NCBI GenBank assembly: GCA_002709005.1 | Contig: PAPH01000039.1 | Location: forward strand, 1 to 62,223 | Direction: 5' to 3' | Origin: Hyphomicrobiales bacterium | GTDB taxonomy: Bacteria; Pseudomonadota; Alphaproteobacteria; Rhizobiales; Rhizobiaceae | DNA length: 62,223 nucleotides | In this document: positions 42,514 through 50,265 of the stretch, one piece after another | Position numbering within the stretch: position 1 is the stretch's first letter | Layout of the letters: each line of letters starts with the position of its first letter | The notes under the pieces: model-generated | What the model was told of the DNA's origin: nothing | Databases searched by the model: none | What the model saw: only the letters and a program-made list of their open reading frames with translations | Made by a program: the position numbers and the translations under genes

Positions 42514-43884
42514 GTGACGAAAACCAACAAGAAAAACAGCGACGGCGTCGACCGGACGCCAGAGGAAACGCGCGCGGTCGTTCTCGTGCCGGTCATCAAG
42601 ACCCGCCCGAGCGACGAGGTTGCCGAAAGCCTGTCGGCGCGTTCCGACAGTGCGCGGCTCGAGGAAGCCGTGGGGCTGACCCGCGCGATCGATCTCGAAA
42701 TTGCCGAAGCGCTCGTCGTGCCGGTTCCCAAGCCGCAGCCGGGCACGCTTTTCGGAACCGGCAAGATCGCCGAGATACTCGCCCTCGTCGAGGAAAGCGA
42801 GGCGGGCCTCGTTATCGTCGACCATCCGCTGACGCCGGTACAGCAACGCAATCTCGAGCGTGAATGGAAGGTCAAGGTCATCGACCGGACCGGTCTCATT
42901 CTCGAAATCTTCGGTCGCCGCGCCTCCACCAAGGAAGGCGTGCTGCAGGTGGATCTGGCACATCTCAATTACCAGAAGGGCCGGCTTGTCAGGAGCTGGA
43001 CCCACCTCGAGCGCCAGCGCGGCGGCGGCGGCTTCATGGGCGGTCCCGGCGAAACCCAGATCGAGGCCGACCGGCGCATGCTGCAGGAGAAGATCCTCAA
43101 GCTCGAGCGCGAACTCGAACAGGTGCGCCGCACCCGCCAGCTCCACCGTTCGAAGCGCCGCAAGGTGCCGCATCCGATCGTTTCTCTGGTCGGATATACC
43201 AATGCCGGCAAATCGACGCTCTTCAACCGGCTGACCGGTTCGGGCGTGCTTGCCGAGGACATGCTGTTTGCCACACTCGACCCGACTCTGAGGCGGCTGA
43301 AACTGCCGCATGGCGGCATGGTGATCCTCTCCGACACGGTGGGCTTCATCTCCGATCTGCCGACCCATCTTGTGGCGGCGTTCCGGGCGACGCTCGAAGA
43401 GGTCGTCGAGGCCGATCTCATCCTCCATGTCCGCGACATGTCCGACCCGGACCGCAACGCGCAGGCCAAGGATGTCGAGGACATTCTCGAAAGCCTCGGG
43501 CGCGGCGAGGGCGACGGGCGGCAATTGCTCGAGGTCTGGAACAAGATAGACCGCATGGAACCTGAAGCTGCTGCCGACCTCAAGAAACGTGCGCAGGGGC
43601 TCGACCATGCGATCGTCGTCTCGGCGTTGAAGGGCGAGGGGATTGATGCGCTGCTTGCCGAGATCGAACGGCTGATTTCCGGGAAGCTGGAAAAACGTCT
43701 GATCCGGATCGAGCCGGACGAGATGTCGCTGCTACCCTGGGTCTATGAGCGCAGCCACGTGCTGTCGCGCCAGGACGAGGAAGACGGGGCGGTGACGCTC
43801 GAGGTCGAGATCACGGCCGTCGAATCCGCCGAACTCGACGCCAGGCTCGGCACCGTGCTTGGCGAAGATCCCGACGACTACTGA
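42514..43884 (+). CDS. hflX: Ribosome-associated GTPase HflX
   Basis: GTPase that binds 50S and splits stalled ribosomes (456 residues). The HflX N-terminal domain has LFGTGKIAEILALVEES near residue 75 and the Gly-rich RGGGGFMGGPGETQIEADRR near 168. The G domain has G1 GYTNAGKSTLFNRL near 228, G3 DTVGFI near 275 and G4 NKID near 343. The start is GTG 42514. The stop is one base from the stop of mazG on the other strand. Confidence 0.96.
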   Translation: MTKTNKKNSDGVDRTPEETRAVVLVPVIKTRPSDEVAESLSARSDSARLEEAVGLTRAIDLEIAEALVVPVPKPQPGTLFGTGKIAEILALVEESEAGLVIVDHPLTPVQQRNLEREWKVKVIDRTGLILEIFGRRASTKEGVLQVDLAHLNYQKGRLVRSWTHLERQRGGGGFMGGPGETQIEADRRMLQEKILKLERELEQVRRTRQLHRSKRRKVPHPIVSLVGYTNAGKSTLFNRLTGSGVLAEDMLFATLDPTLRRLKLPHGGMVILSDTVGFISDLPTHLVAAFRATLEEVVEADLILHVRDMSDPDRNAQAKDVEDILESLGRGEGDGRQLLEVWNKIDRMEPEAAADLKKRAQGLDHAIVVSALKGEGIDALLAEIERLISGKLEKRLIRIEPDEMSLLPWVYERSHVLSRQDEEDGAVTLEVEITAVESAELDARLGTVLGEDPDDY

Positions 43885-43885
43885 T

Positions 43886-44743
43886 TTACGCGGGCTTGTC
43901 CTTGCCGATGCCAAGCGACTTGGCTTCGTCCCACAGGCTGTCCATTTCTTCCAGTGTCGACTGGTCGGGCGTCTTGCCGTTTTCGGCGAGGCGCCTTTCC
44001 ACATGGGCGAAACGGTTGCGGAACTTTGTGTTGGTACCGCGCAGCGCGTTTTCCGGATCGGCTTTCAGATGCCGTCCAAGATTGGCGAGCGCGAAGATGA
44101 CGTCACCCAGTTCATCGGCGGCTTCGTCGGTCTCGCCCTTGCCGATCGCTTCGCGGAGTTCTCCGATTTCTTCCTCGATCTTGTCGAGGACGGGGCCGAC
44201 GGCGCCCCAGTCGAAGCCGACGCGACCGGCGGCGTCCTGAAGTTTCAGCGCCTCGGTCAGGCCGGGCAGGGCACGTGGCACGCCGTCGAGGATGCCCTTC
44301 GGCCCCTCCCCATCGAGGCCGCGCTGCTTGCGGCGCTCGGCGCGGGCCGCCTTCTCCTCGGCCTTTATCTCTGCCCACTGCTTCTTGACCGCATCTGGGT
44401 CGCCGGCCTCGGAGACGGCGAAGACGTGGGGATGGCGGCGGATCATCTTGGCGGTGATCGCTTGCACCACATCGCCAAATGCAAAATGTCCGGCTTCCTC
44501 GGCCATGCGGGAATGAAACACCACCTGCAGCAGAAGATCGCCCAGTTCGTCGCAAAGATCGTCGAAATCCTTCCGCTCGATCGCGTCGGCGACCTCATAG
44601 GCCTCCTCGATCGTGTAGGGCTTGATCGATTCGAAGTCCTGCACGACATCCCAGGGGCAGCCGGTCTCCGGATCGCGGAGGGCAGCCATGATTTCGAGAA
44701 GGCGGGAAATATCCGTGTATGGGGTCATCTTGGGCGAGGTCAT
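43886..44743 (-). CDS. mazG: Nucleoside triphosphate pyrophosphohydrolase MazG
   Basis: All-alpha NTP pyrophosphatase hydrolysing NTPs to NMP and PPi (285 residues). Two MazG-fold repeats are visible. The first has CPWDVVQDFESIKPYTIEEA and DELGDLLLQVVFHSRMA (metal-binding E-x-x-D type). The second has EEEIGELREAI and DELGDVIFALANLGRHL. A TAGGAT precedes the ATG at 44743. Convergent with hflX with a one-base gap and no terminator. Confidence 0.94.
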   Translation of the reverse strand: MTSPKMTPYTDISRLLEIMAALRDPETGCPWDVVQDFESIKPYTIEEAYEVADAIERKDFDDLCDELGDLLLQVVFHSRMAEEAGHFAFGDVVQAITAKMIRRHPHVFAVSEAGDPDAVKKQWAEIKAEEKAARAERRKQRGLDGEGPKGILDGVPRALPGLTEALKLQDAAGRVGFDWGAVGPVLDKIEEEIGELREAIGKGETDEAADELGDVIFALANLGRHLKADPENALRGTNTKFRNRFAHVERRLAENGKTPDQSTLEEMDSLWDEAKSLGIGKDKPA

Positions 44744-44833
44744 GGGGCGATCCTACACATCCGCGAGGCCCGCCGCCTCCACGCATTCGCCGCTTTCCAC
44801 AGCCGCTAGATAAAGACGGGCATGGCCGCCCCG

Positions 44834-44851
44834 GTTTCGTATCCCTGTCAT
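44834..44851 (+). promoter_or_regulatory. Candidate Pho box upstream of phosphonate genes
   Basis: A perfect PhoB heptamer CTGTCAT (44845-44851) preceded at the right spacing by a weaker one, GTTTCGT (44834-44840), four of seven. A second perfect heptamer lies in the opposite orientation at 44913-44919. All are within 100 bases of the first phosphonate gene. Confidence 0.4.
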
Positions 44852-44928
44852 ATTCGGTGTGCATGGGGCTTTAACTTCGCCTCGCGATCGCCGACACTCA
44901 CGCCCGCCTCGAATGACAGGATCACCAA

Positions 44929-45624
44929 GTGAGATATGCAATCTACCACGCGCCGAAACCGGAGACGGATTTCGCGCGGCGCGCCGACGCCTGGCTCGGG
45001 CGGGACCCGTTCTCGGGGGAGCCCGTGGAACAGCCGGCGATGCCCGGTTTTACGGCGGAAGAGTTCACCGCCGTGACTGCCGAGCCCCGGCGCTACGGCT
45101 TTCACGGCACGCTGAAAGCGCCCTTCAAGCTGGCCGACGGCGCGACGGAAGCAAACCTGATCGCCGAGCTCGCAAGTTTCACCGCCTCCCGCGAGCCGGT
45201 TAAGGTGGGGGAAATGAAGGCTAAGACGTTGCACGGTTTCGTGGCGCTCGTCCCCGTCGGCGAAGGCGATGCACTCGGCGGTTTCGCCGACGAAGTGGTC
45301 CGCCATTTCGACCGGTTCCGCGCGCCGCTTTCCCCGGAGGATCGCGCGCGGCGCAATCCGTCGGTGCTGAGCGAACGTCAGCGCGATCAGCTCGATCGCT
45401 GGGGCTATCCCTACATCTTCGAGGATTTCGGTTTTCACCTGACGCTGTCACGCCGCCTCGATCCGGAACGGGCGGAAACGCTGCGCGCCGCGGCCGCGGA
45501 TTATTTCGCGCCCGTGCTCGAGGGTCCGCTTTTTGTTGACGCCCTGACATTGTTCATCGAAAAAGCGCCGGGATCTCCCTTTATCGTCCTGCAACGATTT
45601 CCATTTGCCGCCTCAAACGCCTGA
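44929..45624 (+). CDS. DUF1045 phosphonate-associated protein (2H phosphoesterase fold)
   Basis: Protein of the DUF1045 family found in C-P lyase loci (231 residues). Two H-x-T/S signatures of the 2H phosphoesterase superfamily are visible: YGFHGTLKAPFKL near residue 60 and FGFHLTLSRRL near 166. The start is GTG 44929 with AGGATC upstream. It is 13 bases from phnM. A cyclic phosphodiesterase role, opening the 5-phosphoribosyl 1,2-cyclic phosphate made by C-P lyase in place of PhnP, is a reasonable inference because no phnP is seen beside it. Confidence 0.85.
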   Translation: MRYAIYHAPKPETDFARRADAWLGRDPFSGEPVEQPAMPGFTAEEFTAVTAEPRRYGFHGTLKAPFKLADGATEANLIAELASFTASREPVKVGEMKAKTLHGFVALVPVGEGDALGGFADEVVRHFDRFRAPLSPEDRARRNPSVLSERQRDQLDRWGYPYIFEDFGFHLTLSRRLDPERAETLRAAAADYFAPVLEGPLFVDALTLFIEKAPGSPFIVLQRFPFAASNA

Positions 45625-45637
45625 AAGCCTTTCAGCC

Positions 45638-46777
45638 ATGACGAAAGAGACTGTGTTTTCCAACGCGCGCATCGTGCTCGAGGACAGGATTGTCGACGGC
45701 ACCCTGGTGATCCGAGACGGCAAAATCGCCGCGATCGGCGAAGGCGCGACGCGTGGCGGCGAGGATGTCGAGGGCGACTACATCATTCCGGGCCTGGTGG
45801 AACTCCACACCGACCATCTCGAAACCCACTATTCCCCGCGCCCCGGCCTGCGCTGGAACGCGATCTCGGCGATCCAGTCGCATGACGCGCAGATCATTTC
45901 GTCCGGCATCACCACGGTGTTCGATTGCCTGCGCCTGGGGTCGGACGAGGACGGCGGCTTCGAAAACGGCGAGATGCGGGCGATTGCCGATGCCTTCGAG
46001 ACCGCGCGCGCTGAAGACCGGCTTCGCGCCGATCACCGCATTCATCTGCGCTGTGAGGTCTCCGCTGCCGACGTGATGGAACAGTTCGAGGATTTCCGCG
46101 AGGACGATCAGGTGGGGCTGGCCTCGCTGATGGACCATGCGCCCGGGCAGCGGCAATTCCAGACGATGGACCAGTACATTCTCTACTACAAGGAGAAGCG
46201 CGGGCTGTCTGACGAGGCGTTCGAGAAGTTCATCAGGCGCCGGGTCGAGGCGTCGGAGAAATATTCCGCCGAGCATCGCAGGCAGATCGCGGAGGTTTGC
46301 ACGGCGCGCGGGGTCACCATCGCCAGCCATGACGACGCGACGCTCGACCATGTCGAGGAGGCAAAGACTTTCGGCGTCAGGCTGGCGGAGTTTCCGACAT
46401 CGGTTGCCGCGGCCGATGCCTCCCACGAGGCGGGCATGTCGGTACTGATGGGCGCCCCCAATGTCGTGCGCGGCAGATCGCACTCGGGCAATATCGCGGC
46501 GAAGTCTCTGGCCGAACGCGGCGTGCTCGATGTCCTGTCGTCCGACTACGTGCCATTCAGCCTGATCCAGGCTCCGTTCATTCTGGCCGAGGACGAAGGC
46601 GTGATGTCACTTCCCCAGGCGATAAAACTGGTCACCGCGACGCCTGCGCGAACCGTCGGGCTCGATGACCGGGGGCGCATCGCCGAGGGCCTGAAGGCCG
46701 ATCTGGTGCGGGTGCGGCGCAAGTCCGGTGTTCCTGTCGTCCGTTCTGTCTGGCGCTCCGGTGAGCGGGTGGCCTGA
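45638..46777 (+). CDS. phnM: Ribose 1-methylphosphonate 5-triphosphate diphosphatase PhnM
   Basis: Metal-dependent amidohydrolase-fold enzyme removing pyrophosphate from alpha-D-ribose 1-methylphosphonate 5-triphosphate in the C-P lyase pathway (379 residues). Metal-binding HTDHLETHYSPRPGLRW near residue 58, ASHDDATLDHVEEA near 228, APNVVRGRSHSGN near 273 and the catalytic DYVPFSL near 306 match PhnM. Met at 45638 follows a GAAAG. It overlaps phnN by one base. The core lyase genes phnGHIJKL are not in the window. Confidence 0.95.
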   Translation: MTKETVFSNARIVLEDRIVDGTLVIRDGKIAAIGEGATRGGEDVEGDYIIPGLVELHTDHLETHYSPRPGLRWNAISAIQSHDAQIISSGITTVFDCLRLGSDEDGGFENGEMRAIADAFETARAEDRLRADHRIHLRCEVSAADVMEQFEDFREDDQVGLASLMDHAPGQRQFQTMDQYILYYKEKRGLSDEAFEKFIRRRVEASEKYSAEHRRQIAEVCTARGVTIASHDDATLDHVEEAKTFGVRLAEFPTSVAAADASHEAGMSVLMGAPNVVRGRSHSGNIAAKSLAERGVLDVLSSDYVPFSLIQAPFILAEDEGVMSLPQAIKLVTATPARTVGLDDRGRIAEGLKADLVRVRRKSGVPVVRSVWRSGERVA

Positions 46778-47379
46778 TGCTTGCGGGCCGGCCGATCTCC
46801 GGTGAAGCTCCTCGCGGCAGCGGCGGGCTGATCGTCATTCTCGGTCCGAGCGGCGCGGGGAAGGATTCGATCCTTGCCTATGCCCGCGAGCGGCTGACGG
46901 AACGCGACGATATCCATTTCGTGCGGCGGGCGATCACCCGTCCGCCCCATGACATGTCGGAGGATTTCCTGCCGATGACGGAGGCGGCGTTCGACACCGC
47001 GCTTGCGGCGGGACGCTACTGTTTCCACTGGCGGGCCAACGGACTGCGCTACGGCCTTCCACAATCGATGCTCGGCTTCGTGGAAGACGGCGGTCTGGCG
47101 GTCGTCAACGGATCGCGCGCCGCGCATCCGGCGATGTGCGAACTGTTTCCCTCGCTGCGTTCGGTTCTGGTGCGGGTCGACGGTTCCGTGCTGCGCGAGC
47201 GGTTGAGGTCGAGAGGCCGCGAGGACAAGGCGGAGATCGAAGCGCGGATTGCCCGCGCCGAGACCTATCTCGACGCGATCGAACCGGATGTCGTGATTGA
47301 CAATTCGGGCGCTATCGAGGAATCCGGCGAGCGGTTCATCGCTTATGTGCTGGACGTCGCGCGGCAGGCCGGTCGCTAG
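46777..47379 (+). CDS. phnN: Ribose 1,5-bisphosphate phosphokinase PhnN
   Basis: Kinase of the guanylate-kinase fold that makes PRPP from ribose 1,5-bisphosphate, finishing phosphonate ribose salvage (200 residues). P-loop GPSGAGKDSIL near residue 22, VRRAITRPPHDMSEDF near 48 and WRANGLRYGLP near 86 fit PhnN. The start overlaps the phnM stop (TGATG). The 3' end overlaps the potassium channel gene by four bases tail to tail. Confidence 0.93.
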   Translation: MLAGRPISGEAPRGSGGLIVILGPSGAGKDSILAYARERLTERDDIHFVRRAITRPPHDMSEDFLPMTEAAFDTALAAGRYCFHWRANGLRYGLPQSMLGFVEDGGLAVVNGSRAAHPAMCELFPSLRSVLVRVDGSVLRERLRSRGREDKAEIEARIARAETYLDAIEPDVVIDNSGAIEESGERFIAYVLDVARQAGR

Positions 47380-48146
47380 AGGCTGCCGTCGGTCTCGATG
47401 TGGATCGTCGTGCCGCAATGCTTGCAGTGGACCGCGTCGGCGTCGTGAAGCCTTAGTCCGCATTCGGGGCATTCGTGCCGGACCTTGGTCGGCCGGAACA
47501 ACACCTGGGCCAGCCTGAGAAACAAGGTCACCCCGAAGATCATCACACCCACAGACAGGAGCCGGCCGCTGGTGCCGGTCAGCGTGATGTCGCCGAACCC
47601 GGTCGTTGTCAGCGTCGTCACCGTGAAATAGAGCGCGTCGGCATAATTCCGGATTTCCGGGTTGTAGCGATATTGGAGCGAGTAGATCAGTCCTGTGGTG
47701 ACGAAAAGGAAAACCAGAAGATTGATCGTGGCGAGGATCACGTCCTCCTGCGTCCGGAAGTAGCGGAAATCCTTCCGAAGGCGGGCGAGCAGTTGATAAG
47801 TGTGCAGCAGCCTGACCGTGCGCAGCACCCTGAGGAAGCCGAGGCCTTCGCCGGCGATGGGCGCGAGAAACGAGGCGAGCGCGGCGACATCGGCCCAGGT
47901 CGCCGGGCGCAGAAGGAAGTGGGCGGTTCTCTCCAGCGACAGCCTGACGAGGAAATCCGCCAGGATCACCAGACCGAGAACAAAATCGGCGATCTCGATC
48001 GCCAGCGTCCGTTCGAAGAACGAGGTGATAATGACGAACAGGATCGTGGCTATGTCGAAGGCCAGGAGGCTGTAGCGGAAGCGGTGGGCGGCCTGGGAGT
48101 GGCCCTCATAGAGCGCGCGCAGCCGGGAATGGAAGCCTTTCGGCAT
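47376..48146 (-). CDS. Ion channel (K+ type) with C-terminal zinc ribbon
   Basis: Six-helix voltage-gated-like channel (256 residues). An S4-like helix has spaced Arg (FLRVLRTVRLLHTYQLL near residue 105) and the pore has selectivity filter TTGFGD at 181-186. After the last helix comes a soluble tail with CPEC (226-229) and CKHC (241-244), a four-cysteine zinc ribbon. Met at 48146 is preferred to an upstream Met with no ribosome site. The zinc ribbon on a channel is unusual and may be a metal- or redox-sensing gate (inference). Confidence 0.85.
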   Translation of the reverse strand: MPKGFHSRLRALYEGHSQAAHRFRYSLLAFDIATILFVIITSFFERTLAIEIADFVLGLVILADFLVRLSLERTAHFLLRPATWADVAALASFLAPIAGEGLGFLRVLRTVRLLHTYQLLARLRKDFRYFRTQEDVILATINLLVFLFVTTGLIYSLQYRYNPEIRNYADALYFTVTTLTTTGFGDITLTGTSGRLLSVGVMIFGVTLFLRLAQVLFRPTKVRHECPECGLRLHDADAVHCKHCGTTIHIETDGSL

Positions 48147-48216
48147 AAGAGGTCGCCTCGATTTATGGGCTCCCATCATCGGGGTTCCCCGGTCCCGGGG
48201 CAAGTCCGGAGGCGGC

Positions 48217-48552
48217 TCAGAGCAGAATCGTCCCGGGTTTCGTCGCCCGGTCGCGCCGCATTTCCTTCAGCAGATTGTCCCTCGCCATGGCAGACAGGTC
48301 GTCCGCGAGCGTCTCCAGGATCTCGAAAGTAAACGCGTCTGCCCCGTGCGTATTCCACGCGGCCTGCAGGGCAGGGCAGTGATGCGTGCCTATCCTGAGC
48401 GTGAACCAGTGACGGTTGGCCGCTTTCTCCAGATTGAGCGAGGCGCCGATCCATACGGCGTCCTCTCCGCTGCAGCGGAGGGCGTAAAGGCCGGCCTTGC
48501 GCGGCGTCTGTTTGTAATCGGCCATCATGGCGCGTCGGTCAGGGCGGCTCAT
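48217..48552 (-). CDS. Small GIY-YIG-like protein
   Basis: A 111-residue protein resembling a stand-alone GIY-YIG domain. GLY at residue 20-22 (KAGLYALRCSG) stands for GIY, and WIG (AVWIGAS) for YIG about 12 residues later. An Arg-rich helix (NRHWFTLRIG) and a Glu (FEILETL) near residue 76 follow. The first Tyr is kept but the second is Trp, so catalysis is uncertain. AAGGAGGA gives a strong start at 48552. It is divergent from the DUF2239 gene across a 111-base gap with a large palindrome. Confidence 0.65.
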   Translation of the reverse strand: MSRPDRRAMMADYKQTPRKAGLYALRCSGEDAVWIGASLNLEKAANRHWFTLRIGTHHCPALQAAWNTHGADAFTFEILETLADDLSAMARDNLLKEMRRDRATKPGTILL

Positions 48553-48603
48553 GGGACATCCTCCTTCAGCGGGATCTTTTAGGTCTGTACGCAGTATTAT
48601 AAT

Positions 48604-48636
48604 CCGGGTATAAATAGCAAGGCTATTTTCACCCGG
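48604..48636. promoter_or_regulatory. Large nested palindrome in the GIY-YIG/DUF2239 divergent promoter
   Basis: Outer arms CCGGGT (48604-48609) and ACCCGG (48631-48636) enclose inner perfect arms AAATAGC (48612-48618) and GCTATTT (48622-48628), with a three-base centre. A TATAAT lies at 48598-48603. The stretch is AT-rich against the surrounding genome. Likely operator serving both genes. Confidence 0.55.
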
Positions 48637-48663
48637 GCTTTAAATTGCACTTGGAGTTTGCCT

Positions 48664-49281
48664 ATGGACGATCTGCTATCCCGCCCGAGCGCGGCCTTCG
48701 CCGGCATGCGGCTGCTTGCCGAGGGACCTCTCGTTGATGTGGCGCTGACCGTACGGGCGTTGCCGCCGGAAGGTTTGGACCCGGTCCTGGTTTTCGATCA
48801 GACCACTGGAGGCGTGATCGATCTCGACCTGCGGGGTAGCACGGCGGATGTCATCAGAAGGCTGACGGAACGGGCGGAGGCGCAAGCCGCGCAGCCGTCC
48901 GCACTGAAGAAGAATGCGGGGCCTTCGCGCGGCCGGGGGCGACCGAAGCTTGGTGTGGTGGCACGCGAGGTCACGCTTCTGCCGCGCCACTGGGAGTGGT
49001 TGGGCGAGCAACCGGGGGGAGCTTCGCAGACGTTGAGGCGGCTGGTGGACCAGGCGCGAAAATCCGGAGACGGTGCGGAAAAGAGCCGTTCGCGCCAGGG
49101 CACGGCTTATCGCTTCATGCAGGCGATTGCGGGCGACCTTGCGGGTTTCGAGGAGGCGAGCCGCGCGCTCTTTGCCGGCGACATGCAGCGCCTTGAGCGT
49201 TCGATCGCCGGCTGGCCGCAAGATGTGCGCGATTTCACGATCCGTCTGGCGAAAGGCGATGAGCGCGAAGGCTCAAACTAA
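48664..49281 (+). CDS. DUF2239-family protein with AT-hook-like motif
   Basis: A 205-residue protein that I recognise only as DUF2239. Residues 1-75 are a compact alpha/beta part (VLVFDQTTGGVIDLDLRG). A basic linker has the AT-hook-like core GRGRPK at 90-95. Then REVTLLPRHWEWLGEQPGGA and SQTLRRLVDQARK look like a strand plus two helices of a small DNA-binding fold, and a helical C-terminus follows. No enzymatic motif is seen. Together with the palindrome in its promoter, a DNA-binding regulator is plausible (inference). Confidence 0.75.
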   Translation: MDDLLSRPSAAFAGMRLLAEGPLVDVALTVRALPPEGLDPVLVFDQTTGGVIDLDLRGSTADVIRRLTERAEAQAAQPSALKKNAGPSRGRGRPKLGVVAREVTLLPRHWEWLGEQPGGASQTLRRLVDQARKSGDGAEKSRSRQGTAYRFMQAIAGDLAGFEEASRALFAGDMQRLERSIAGWPQDVRDFTIRLAKGDEREGSN

Positions 49282-49310
49282 AAGAGGCCGGTCATGGGAC
49301 CGGCCTTTTT
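49281..49310. terminator. Bidirectional terminator between DUF2239 and the FAH gene
   Basis: Perfect nine-base-pair stem AGGCCGGTC (49285-49293) and GACCGGCCT (49298-49306), ATGG loop, with AAAG before and TTTTT after. It serves both convergent genes. Confidence 0.88.
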
Positions 49311-49331
49311 CAACTCGAATTGTCGCGGCAA

Positions 49332-50189
49332 TCAAGCCGACGGCAGAACCTTCTGGCGCTGCTGACCGAGCTTGTCGATGCCGAGCCGCATGACCTCGCC
49401 ACCCTTGAGGTAGACCGGCGGCTTCTGGCCCATTCCGACGCCGGGCGGGGTGCCCGTCGAGATCACGTCGCCGGGCTGCAGGCTCATGAAGCGGCTGCAG
49501 TAGGAAACGAGGAACGGCACCTTGTAGACCATCGTTGAGGTGGAGCCGTCCTGGTAGCGCTTGCCGTCGACCTCAAGCCACATGGCAAGATTGTTGAAGT
49601 CGCCCACTTCGTCCGGCGTGACGAGCCAGGGGCCTGTGGGGCCGAAAGTGTCGCAGCCCTTGCCCTTGTCCCAGGTGCCCGACCGCTCGAGCTGGTATTC
49701 CCGCTCCGAGACGTCGTTGACGACGCAGAAGCCCGCGACATGGCTCATCGCATCGGCTTCATCGATATAGGAGCCGCCGGTGCCGATGACGACGCCGAGC
49801 TCGACTTCCCAGTCGGTCTTCACCGAGCCGCGCGGGATCTGGACATCGTCGTCCGGACCGACCACGGCGGAGGTCCACTTGTTGAAGATCACCGGTTCGG
49901 GGGGAACGGCCACGCCCGATTCCGCCGCATGGTCGGCATAGTTCAGGCCGATGCAGATGAACTTGCCGATGCTGCCGACGCAGGCGCCGAGACGCAGACT
50001 GTCCTGCGGGGTGCCGTCAACGATCGGGAGGGTGCTTTCGTCGAGTGCTGCGATCTTCGCCAGCGATTCAGGCGAGAGTGCCGTGCCGGCAATGTCGTCG
50101 ACGATGCCGGCGAGATTGCGCACGCGGCCGTCCTTGTCGAGAAGGCCCGGCTGTTCCTGGCCTGCCGGTCCGTATCGGAGAAGTTTCAT
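49332..50189 (-). CDS. FAH-family hydrolase, probable 2,4-diketo-3-deoxy-L-fuconate hydrolase
   Basis: Fumarylacetoacetate-hydrolase-fold enzyme (285 residues), divalent-metal dependent. Motifs: CIGLNYADHAAESG near residue 76, WEVELGVVIGTGG near 126 (metal-binding Glu pair) and ISTGTPPGVGMG near 255. Paralogues act as ureidoglycolate lyase or as the last hydrolase of L-fucose/L-rhamnose diketo pathways. The neighbouring SDR, dehydratase, lactonase and mutarotase favour the latter, yielding pyruvate and L-lactate. A terminator separates it from rbsB, so its expression may be lower or read-through dependent. Confidence 0.85.
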   Translation of the reverse strand: MKLLRYGPAGQEQPGLLDKDGRVRNLAGIVDDIAGTALSPESLAKIAALDESTLPIVDGTPQDSLRLGACVGSIGKFICIGLNYADHAAESGVAVPPEPVIFNKWTSAVVGPDDDVQIPRGSVKTDWEVELGVVIGTGGSYIDEADAMSHVAGFCVVNDVSEREYQLERSGTWDKGKGCDTFGPTGPWLVTPDEVGDFNNLAMWLEVDGKRYQDGSTSTMVYKVPFLVSYCSRFMSLQPGDVISTGTPPGVGMGQKPPVYLKGGEVMRLGIDKLGQQRQKVLPSA

Positions 50190-50214
50190 GGGAAATCCTG
50201 TCTTCTGAAAAACG

Positions 50215-50245
50215 AAAAAACGGCCCCGGGACGGTGCCCGGAGCC
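50215..50245 (-). terminator. Intrinsic terminator between rbsB-like gene and the FAH gene
   Basis: Read on the minus strand: a nine-pair stem (50245-50237 with 50230-50222, one G-U) and six-base loop followed by TTTTTT (50220-50215). It sits inside the operon, just before the FAH hydrolase. Confidence 0.82.
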
Positions 50246-50265
50246 GGTCGTACTATGAATGGAGA

